A stretch of DNA of 49,739 nucleotides from Desulfobacterales bacterium (lineage in GTDB: Bacteria; Desulfobacterota; Desulfobacteria; Desulfobacterales; SKZT01), in NCBI GenBank assembly GCA_018399715.1, contig JAGYNR010000004.1:1-49739 (forward strand), given 5' to 3'. The position numbers and the translations under genes were made by a program. The notes beneath the pieces are model-generated. The model was not told the origin of the DNA. It saw only the letters and a list, made by a program, of their open reading frames with translations, and ran no database searches. Shown here piece by piece: positions 43,793-49,739 of the stretch (position 1 is the first letter of the stretch; every line of letters starts with the position of its first letter).

Positions 43793-44224
43793 ATGAAAAA
43801 TATTCTGATTATTGATGATCAAAAAGAAGTGCTGAATTTGCTCCGATTAGCTTTAAGCACCTATGGATTTCTTGTTGAAATAGCACAGGGTAGCCTTGAA
43901 GGTGTTAAAAAATTTGATTGCGGGAATTTTGATATGGTGATAACAGCCATTAATATGTCGAAACACAGTGGAAATGAAGTTTGTGAATATGTGAGAAAGT
44001 CGAACACCCCCAATATCAAGGTGATCGGAATGTCGGAAGATTTACCGGCATTATCAGACAATCAGTTTGATAAAATTATTCAAAGGCCCTTTCCATTAAA
44101 GAAATTTCTTGAACAGGTTCAGGACATTTTTCGGGAAAATGATAAACGAAAGGGTATCAAAATTAAACCCCATAAAACTAGTTTGGTATCCACCGTTTAC
44201 ATCAGTGCCTCTTCAATTTTATAA
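43793..44224 (+). CDS. Degenerate receiver-domain protein
   Basis: A 143-residue protein with a receiver fold: IIDDQKE at the start and the ending strand and helix. The phospho-acceptor position reads T-A-I-N-M (A52) where receivers have D, and the usual Lys is Arg (QRPF). So it cannot be phosphorylated in the normal way. Residues 122-143 add a basic tail (DKRKGIKIKPHK). An AAAGGATAT site precedes the ATG. The next gene encodes an HD-GYP regulator, for which it may be a pseudo-receiver partner. Confidence 0.75.
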   Translation: MKNILIIDDQKEVLNLLRLALSTYGFLVEIAQGSLEGVKKFDCGNFDMVITAINMSKHSGNEVCEYVRKSNTPNIKVIGMSEDLPALSDNQFDKIIQRPFPLKKFLEQVQDIFRENDKRKGIKIKPHKTSLVSTVYISASSIL

Positions 44225-44265
44225 CTGTATTGAAATATGAGTTTGGAGGAAAAAATAAATACAAT

Positions 44266-45279
44266 ATGGATACAATTCAAAAGGATTCTCACCGAATAAT
44301 GGTTGTAGACGATGAAATGATGGTCCGGGAATTAATCTCTCAATGGATAGATGAGTGGGGATATGATTGCTTTGTTGCTTCTAGCGGCGTTGAGGCGCTC
44401 CGCATGATAAGTGAAAACTCTATTGATGTGGTTCTTGCAGATATTATGATGCCCGACATGAGCGGCATTGAACTAACCCAAAAAATAAAAGATCAATATG
44501 ATGCTGATGTTATTATTATGACAGCTTTTACCCAAGATTATGATTATGGAATTGCTATCAGAGAAGGTGCAAGCGATTTTATAGAAAAGCCGATTTCGAT
44601 GTCGGAATTGAATTTGAGACTTTGTCGGGTGTTAAGGGAGCGAAGAGAGTGTGTTGAAAGAAAAGAATTTTTTGAAAAGAATAGACAAAACGTCAAACAA
44701 CTTTACAAAACCATTTATGGCGTTATTCGTGCAATGACAACAATTGTCGAAATACGTGATACTTATGCGGTGGGGCATCAAAAAAGAGTTGCAGATCTTG
44801 CAAGAACGATTGCAATACATTTAAAATTACCGAAAAATGAAATTAATGGGGTATACTTAGCTGCGCTTATACATGATATCGGAAAAATATCAATTCCTTT
44901 TGAAATATTGTCGAAGCCCCGAAAGTTAACCAAAATAGAATACGAATTTTTTAAGATGCATCCCAAAACTGCCTATAGAATTTTGAGAGATATAGATTTT
45001 CCGTGGCCCATTGCTGATATTATTCTTCAACATCATGAGCGTCTGGATGGATCTGGTTATCCTTATGGATTGAAAGGTGATGAAATCATGACGGAGGCTA
45101 AAATCCTGGGAGTAGCCGATGTGATTGAAGCAATGGTTACACCTCGGATTTATCGGTCTTCTTACTTAAGCATCGAAGATGCACTTAATGAAATTCAGAA
45201 TCAAAAGGGAATACTCTATGATTCGGATGTCGTAGATGCTTGTGAATACATTTTGACGGAAAATGTATGGCATTTCTAA
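44266..45279 (+). CDS. HD-GYP response regulator (RpfG-type)
   Basis: A 337-residue two-domain protein. The receiver (about 5-125) keeps D-D, phospho-Asp in VLADIMMPDMSG and Lys in IEKP. The HD-GYP domain has VGHQKRVADLA, LIHDIGKISIP and HHERLDGSGYPYGLKGDEI. It is expected to hydrolyse cyclic-di-GMP. Start ATG 44266 is preferred, though the GGAGG lies 15 bases upstream; a TTG at 44230 is possible. It overlaps a tiny open frame at its end. Confidence 0.93.
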   Translation: MDTIQKDSHRIMVVDDEMMVRELISQWIDEWGYDCFVASSGVEALRMISENSIDVVLADIMMPDMSGIELTQKIKDQYDADVIIMTAFTQDYDYGIAIREGASDFIEKPISMSELNLRLCRVLRERRECVERKEFFEKNRQNVKQLYKTIYGVIRAMTTIVEIRDTYAVGHQKRVADLARTIAIHLKLPKNEINGVYLAALIHDIGKISIPFEILSKPRKLTKIEYEFFKMHPKTAYRILRDIDFPWPIADIILQHHERLDGSGYPYGLKGDEIMTEAKILGVADVIEAMVTPRIYRSSYLSIEDALNEIQNQKGILYDSDVVDACEYILTENVWHF

Positions 45280-45383
45280 GTGCCCTGACCGCTATCAGGG
45301 TCATTACTTTACGCATCAATCCAATTTTCGATGAAGAAAAGGTTTTGGCTGCGAAAGACCTTATGGAACAGGAGATGCGGTAA
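45267..45383 (+). CDS. Possible 38-residue small protein, coupled to flanking genes
   Basis: An ATG inside the last codons of the HD-GYP gene opens a 39-codon frame that ends in TAATG, sharing one base with the start of the hybrid kinase. The product (MAFLSALTAIRVITLRINP start, charged end with DEEKVLAAKDLMEQEM) has one hydrophobic half. It could be a genuine small protein, a coupling frame, or the remnant of a longer gene. No family seen. Confidence 0.3.
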   Translation: MAFLSALTAIRVITLRINPIFDEEKVLAAKDLMEQEMR

Positions 45384-47548
45384 TGAACAGAGATCATCCC
45401 AGGTACGACAAACTGAAAAAATGGTTCACTACACTTATTCGCCGGAAAAGCGAGCTCTTCGCGTTGCTCGAAATCAGCACCAGGCTAACTGGCTCCTACA
45501 ACTTTCAGGTACTGTTGCAGACGATAACGGATAGCGCTGCAAAAATTCTTCCCCATGGGGCGTCGGTCATTTATCTCTTGAAGGACACAACCTTTCATGT
45601 TGCGGCTGCCACCTCCGAGCTTTCTCCGAACCTTCCCGAAAAATTCCGCACACTGTCGTTGTCCGATCATCCCCATATCTGTCGGGCTATGGATACGGAT
45701 TCACCCGTCATCCTAGCTAATATCCGTAAAGCAGAACTGACAGCAGCCGAAAAATGGGTAAGCGACTTGCTTGGGCTCTCTTCCCTGATTTATTTGCCCC
45801 TGATTTACAAGGAAAAACCGATCGGTGTCCTCCTAGTAGGCAATGTAGAAAAGCCCTATCGATTTGTCGATGAAGACGTCGACTTTTTGAAAACCATGGC
45901 CAATCATATCTCCCTGGAGATCGAGGATGCACGTCTTTTTGAGGAAAATCAACGTCACATTGCTGAACTTGAGTGTGTGATGAAAAAGCAGCAGCAAACT
46001 CAAAAAGCTCTGCAGGAAAGCGAATCGTTGTTTCGCAACTCGTTTCAGAAACATGCTGCAGTGAAACTAATAATCGATCCCGATGATGGCCGAATCGTGG
46101 ATGCCAATGAAGCGGCCGCAAAATTCTATGGCTGGTCACAGAAAGAACTGCGCCGGATGAACATATCAGATATCAATCAGCTTTCATCTTCTCAGATAAA
46201 AGCTGAAATAGATAAGGTACGGAACGATAAACGGGTCTATTTCGAATTTCAGCACCGTCGGGCAGATGGGTCCATCAGAGATGTGGCGGTCTACAGTTCC
46301 GAAATCGAATCCGGGGGGAAAACCCTGTTGCACTCGATCATCCACGACATTACCGAGCGCAAGCGGACCGAAAAAGAACGCAACAGTCTTCAAAAACAAT
46401 TGATGCAAGCCCAGAAACTGGAATCCATAGGCAGGCTGGCAGGCGGGGTGGCTCATGATTTTAACAACATGCTCAACGTTATTATCGGTTACGGGGAGCT
46501 TATTCTTGATAAACTCCAACCGGGTAACCCCATGCAGGTGTATGTCGAGGAAATCGTGAAAGCCGGTTATCGGTCAGCGTTTTTGACCCGCCAGCTACTG
46601 GCTTTCAGCCGCAAACAGACCCTGCAGCCAAAAGAGTTCGATCTAAACGATTTGGTTCGCAACATTGAAAAAATGATACGTCGGTTGATCGGTGAAGATA
46701 TCGAGCTGAAAATTGTCCTCGCACAAGATATCGGCCGGGTATTGGTTGATCCGGGACAAATTGATCAGGTGATCATGAACCTGGTAGTGAATGCCCGTGA
46801 TGCCATGCCTAAAGGCGGAAAGCTGTTCATCGAAACCGCAGTGGTTGATCTCGACAAGACTTCTGCAGAGAAACGTTCCCTGGTTAAACCTGGAAAATAT
46901 GTGCTGCTCGCCGTGACGGACACGGGATGCGGAATGAACAAGGAAATTTTAAATCTAATATTCGATCCATTTTTTACCACCAAGAAAAAAGGACAGGGAA
47001 CCGGTCTGGGGCTTTCCACAGTGTATGGTATCGTCAAACAATCTCATGGCAACATTTGGGTCTATTCCGAGCCGGGGCAAGGTACGACGTTCAAAATCTA
47101 CCTTCCGCAAATCGAGATGATACAAGAGGTGGTGGCCGAAAAACGTGAAGAGGTCGATCTATCTGGAGGCGATGATAAACATATCTTGGTAGTGGAAGAT
47201 GAGGAGAGTCTGCGAAAACTGATTAACAGCATCCTTTTGCGGTTGGGCTACACTGTAACTCTGGCTGCCGATGGGAATGAAGCCCTTCTGCTGGTGGAGG
47301 AGAAAGGCTTGAAGCCCGATCTGATTCTGACCGATATGGTGATGCCAAACATGAGCGGAAAGGAACTGGTGGATTGCCTCCGGAAGAACTGCCCCGATCT
47401 CAAAGTGCTTTACATGTCCGGATATACAGCCAATGCCATCGTGCATGAAGAGGTTATAGATCACGGTTCATCCTTTATCCGGAAACCCTTCACCATCGGA
47501 AATATTAAGGCCAAAATCCGAAATGTTCTCAACAGCGACGACCAATGA
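45383..47548 (+). CDS. GAF-PAS hybrid sensor histidine kinase with receiver
   Basis: A 721-residue soluble kinase. Order: GAF domain (about 25-190), short coiled coil, PAS (about 210-330), HisKA with H-box AGGVAHDFNNMLNVIIGYGEL (about 352), HATPase with NLVVNARDAMPKGG, DTGCGMN and GTGLGLSTV, and a C-terminal receiver with LVVEDEES, phospho-Asp in ILTDMVMPNMSG and RKPF. The GAF domain may sense a small ligand or redox cue. AGGAGATGC precedes the ATG. It follows the HD-GYP gene with a small frame between and may form one signalling unit. Confidence 0.92.
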   Translation: MNRDHPRYDKLKKWFTTLIRRKSELFALLEISTRLTGSYNFQVLLQTITDSAAKILPHGASVIYLLKDTTFHVAAATSELSPNLPEKFRTLSLSDHPHICRAMDTDSPVILANIRKAELTAAEKWVSDLLGLSSLIYLPLIYKEKPIGVLLVGNVEKPYRFVDEDVDFLKTMANHISLEIEDARLFEENQRHIAELECVMKKQQQTQKALQESESLFRNSFQKHAAVKLIIDPDDGRIVDANEAAAKFYGWSQKELRRMNISDINQLSSSQIKAEIDKVRNDKRVYFEFQHRRADGSIRDVAVYSSEIESGGKTLLHSIIHDITERKRTEKERNSLQKQLMQAQKLESIGRLAGGVAHDFNNMLNVIIGYGELILDKLQPGNPMQVYVEEIVKAGYRSAFLTRQLLAFSRKQTLQPKEFDLNDLVRNIEKMIRRLIGEDIELKIVLAQDIGRVLVDPGQIDQVIMNLVVNARDAMPKGGKLFIETAVVDLDKTSAEKRSLVKPGKYVLLAVTDTGCGMNKEILNLIFDPFFTTKKKGQGTGLGLSTVYGIVKQSHGNIWVYSEPGQGTTFKIYLPQIEMIQEVVAEKREEVDLSGGDDKHILVVEDEESLRKLINSILLRLGYTVTLAADGNEALLLVEEKGLKPDLILTDMVMPNMSGKELVDCLRKNCPDLKVLYMSGYTANAIVHEEVIDHGSSFIRKPFTIGNIKAKIRNVLNSDDQ

Positions 47549-47654
47549 CCTGAATTTCCTGGTAAATAATCGACTACCAAGACCTTCCCTTGACCCTTTT
47601 GGCAGATTGCTGTAAAATTTATTTTGTGTCCTCAACTAAATAGAAGGTATCTTC

Positions 47655-47903
47655 CATGCCTATCCGGTTGACACATGTCAGTCTGATCCAGCAGGATTCT
47701 TGAGTACCAGGCTGTCTCCTAAACGTCACTGTATCTCTGGACCCGATATAGTCTATGTGGCCGTGTGCACTTCAGATGCGGGTTCGCAGGCCGTTCATTT
47801 AGGGAATATGCTCAAAACAAGACTGAGTAAAAGGGTAATGTCGCCAGTTGGTAGGCATAGCCGAAAGCGACAAGCTGAAACCTGTGTCAACCGGATAGGC
47901 ATG
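47655..47903. mobile_element. 249-bp element with 21-bp perfect inverted ends
   Basis: The sequence from 47655 to 47675 is the exact reverse complement of 47883-47903 (core TATCCGGTTGACACA against TGTGTCAACCGGATA). The 207 bases between have no convincing protein frame. No clear target duplication flanks it. It occupies most of the 359-bp gap before a decayed kinase gene. A miniature inverted-repeat transposable element is the simplest explanation; a structured RNA or regulatory region is possible. Confidence 0.55.
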
Positions 47904-47907
47904 CAAT

Positions 47908-49369
47908 ATGCAACACCGTAAGCTGACGGTTTGTTTTTATGAATCGAATTGTCAACAAGAGACAATCAGCAATACCAACAAAATACTCTTGCAAGAGATT
48001 GATCATCGACATCACGCAGAACATTGTTTTGCTAGGAAAAAAGAACGTCTAAATCTGGTGACCCATGCTACGAATATCGGTGTCTGGGAATGGAATTTGT
48101 TCACCGGGGAGACGGTTGTTAATGAACGGTGGGCCGACATACTGGGATATACACTGGCGGAACTTTCGCCAGTCAGTATCGAGACCTGGATTAAATCTTG
48201 CCATCCGGATGATCTGAAACGTTCAAATGCGTTTCTTGAGAAACATTTTTCAGGAGAATTGAATTATTATGATTGTAAATGTCGCATGCGCCACAGAAAA
48301 GGCTATTGGGTGTGGGTGCAGGTCCGATGCAAGGACGGTACTGTCCTTGACGGATTGTTTTCCGGGGAGGTAATCAGCTGTCAGGGAAAGCTTCATCTTC
48401 TAACTGTCACGATCGATATTACCGGTCGAAAACAGGCGAAGGCCCACCTGCGCCGTGCCTATGACACGATGGAACAGCAGGTTCGTGATCGGACCCGGGA
48501 AATCGAGCGGATCCACAGCCAGATGCTGATGCATGAAAAAATGGCATCTATAGGACAGTTGGCCGCTGGCATTGCCCATAAACTGAATAATCCGATTAAT
48601 TTTGTGCTGATTAATTTTGTCACCCTTAGCGAATATTTCACAGATTTAGTCGAGATTCTCACTTGTTACCGCGAATTTACACGAGATTGCGAGATAAAAT
48701 ACGGGTTGCCCCCGGCCTTTAATAGTCTTCGCATTTTGTAAAAAACGCTTCAGGTAGACTATCTCCTGGAAGACATTCCTGACCTTTTTAATGAATCTCA
48801 ACGGGGATTTGAGCGGATCACCCGGATTATCAAGAGCGTGCGAGACTTTTCACACTTGAACCGCACTGGAAATCTGACTTATTTCAATATTAACCAAGGG
48901 ATTGAAGATACATTGATGACCTCTAAAAATGAATAATATAAATATTATGCCCAAATTCATAAAAAATCTAGGTGAACTGCCGGAAATTCAATGTTTTCCC
49001 GAGCAGCTCAATCAGGTATTTTTAAACCTGATTGTTAACAGTTCCCAAGCGATTTCGGAAAATCGGCAGGATAACGATGGAGTCATCGTTATTCGTACAT
49101 GGCGGGATACCTATCATGTTTGTTGCGAAATAGCAGAAAACGGTCCCGGTATACCAAAAGCAATCCGATCCAGGATTTTTGAGCCGTTTTTTACCACCAA
49201 GGCTCACGGCAAGGGAACCGGACTGGGACTGAGTATCTCCTATGATATTATTGTCAACAGGCATTACAGAGAATTATTTGTTGAATGCCCACCTTCAGGC
49301 GGGAGCGTCTTTACAATATGGATACCAATGAACCTAACGAATGATAAGGATCAAAATCAGCCCCCTTGA
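47908..49369 (+). pseudogene. PAS sensor histidine kinase, decayed
   Basis: The reading frame encodes a PAS domain with PAC (VWEWNLFTGETVVNERW, about 50-165), a coiled coil and an H-box (LAAGIAHKLNNPINFVL), then stops at TAA 48739-48741. The same frame continues with sensible kinase sequence (VDYLLEDIPDLFNES, IIKSVRDFSHLNRTG) to a second TAA at 48934-48936. Then a one-base insertion in an A run at 48961-48966 shifts to the frame holding LNQVFLNLIVNSSQAI and [19 protein letters not shown]. Three lesions in one gene point to decay rather than a single sequencing error. The start ATG is 5 bases after the inverted-repeat element. Confidence 0.88.
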
Positions 49370-49501
49370 TCTAAACGTCCCGAAATTAGAATTGCCCGCT
49401 GAAAGAAATGTTGATTTTTACAAAAGAAAGGATTATATGGTTTTGTTTTTTAAAATAAAATTTATGAGATAAGTCTAAAATTGTAAAAGTAAGAGGTAAT
49501 G

Positions 49502-49739
49502 ATGAAAGTCGTTTTTCATGAAGATTTTTATAAAACATATACGTCAGATCCTGCGGCTGCAAGAGGACGTATAGAATCTATTGTAAAGGCAATTGAAGAT
49601 AAGGTCGAATTTGTCGAGCCTAAGCCGGCAACCGAAGAAGACATTGCCCTTGTTCATACAGTCATTCATATAGATTCTATAAAAAAACAAGGGTTATATG
49701 ATATAGCTGCTCTGGCTGCGCCCCTGGCGTTCGCTGGCG
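49502..49739 (+). CDS. Histone deacetylase/acetylpolyamine amidohydrolase family protein, 5' part
   Basis: The window ends inside this gene after about 79 codons. MKVVFHEDFYKTYTSDPAAA, RIESIVKAIEDKVEFVEP and ALVHTVIHIDSIKKQGLYD (pieces) are the typical N-terminus of bacterial class II histone deacetylase-like (acetoin utilisation/acetylpolyamine aminohydrolase) enzymes, which remove acetyl groups using zinc. The catalytic His pair and Asp lie beyond the window. AGAGG sits five bases before ATG 49502; an adjacent ATG at 49499 is too close. Confidence 0.8.
   Translation, partial: MKVVFHEDFYKTYTSDPAAARGRIESIVKAIEDKVEFVEPKPATEEDIALVHTVIHIDSIKKQGLYDIAALAAPLAFAG

Noticed and set aside
45283-45300. 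CCCTGA/TCAGGG hairpin as a terminator after the HD-GYP gene
   Set aside because: Six-base stem without a U-run, and the close spacing of the next gene suggests read-through.
47700-47921. 73-codon frame within the inverted-repeat element
   Set aside because: No ribosome site, Arg/Ser-rich low-complexity product and no motif; it spans one inverted end.

Overview
The window most likely comes from an anaerobic, sulfate-reducing member of the Desulfobacterota (Desulfobacterales-like). The main evidence is a complete Tmc transmembrane redox complex (tetraheme cytochrome c3, HdrD-like iron-sulfur protein, cytochrome b, tryptophan-rich propeller), a four-subunit 2-oxoacid:ferredoxin oxidoreductase, and a hopanoid operon. 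This is inferred from gene content; no taxonomic marker other than one tRNA is present.

Layout. 0-1.6 kb: initiator tRNA and a CNNM/CBS membrane protein. 1.8-4.5 kb (minus): korD-A-B-C, 2-oxoacid (probably 2-oxoglutarate):ferredoxin oxidoreductase. 4.8-12.3 kb: hopanoid operon shc-hpnM-hpnL-hpnN-hpnA (cyclisation, transport, side-chain metabolism). 12.4-20.7 kb: envelope and housekeeping genes (two DUF4398 lipoproteins, one with an OmpA domain; K+ channel; M48 protease; EF-hand protein; PP2C phosphatase; PilZ protein; rhomboid; small unknowns), with two copies of a ~140-bp repeat. 20.9-25.2 kb: tmcD-C-B-A plus a lone receiver. 25.2-27.5 kb: a saccharopine-dehydrogenase-like protein and a PAS histidine kinase.

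27.5-43.7 kb: a two-part gas vesicle locus. The first part is regulatory and accessory: an unrecognised 210-aa protein, gvrA (sigma-54 activator), gvpH (Hsp20), a CDC48-like double AAA ATPase, two gvpF/L genes, gvrB (kinase) and gvrC (receiver). The second part is structural: gvpA1, a GvpC-like repeat protein fused to a helix-hairpin-helix domain, gvpN, gvpV, gvpF1, gvpG, a tandem Get3/ArsA ATPase, gvpA2, gvpK and gvpA3. Gene order within each part follows, from memory, the Serratia ATCC 39006 gas vesicle cluster, without gvpX and gvpY and with the two parts swapped. Each part is preceded by a near-consensus sigma-54 promoter (27550 and 36666), matching the GAFTGA-type activator, and each has a palindrome built from TATGGAA/TTCCATA. 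A hairpin between gvpA1 and gvpC could set the ratio of shell protein to the rest.

43.8-49.7 kb: signalling genes (degenerate receiver, HD-GYP response regulator, GAF-PAS hybrid kinase), then a 249-bp inverted-repeat element, a kinase pseudogene with three lesions, and the start of a histone-deacetylase-family gene cut by the window end. The strongest novelty candidates are the GvpC-HhH fusion, the Get3-like tandem ATPase and CDC48-like ATPase in a gas vesicle locus, and the unknown family heading the regulatory operon.
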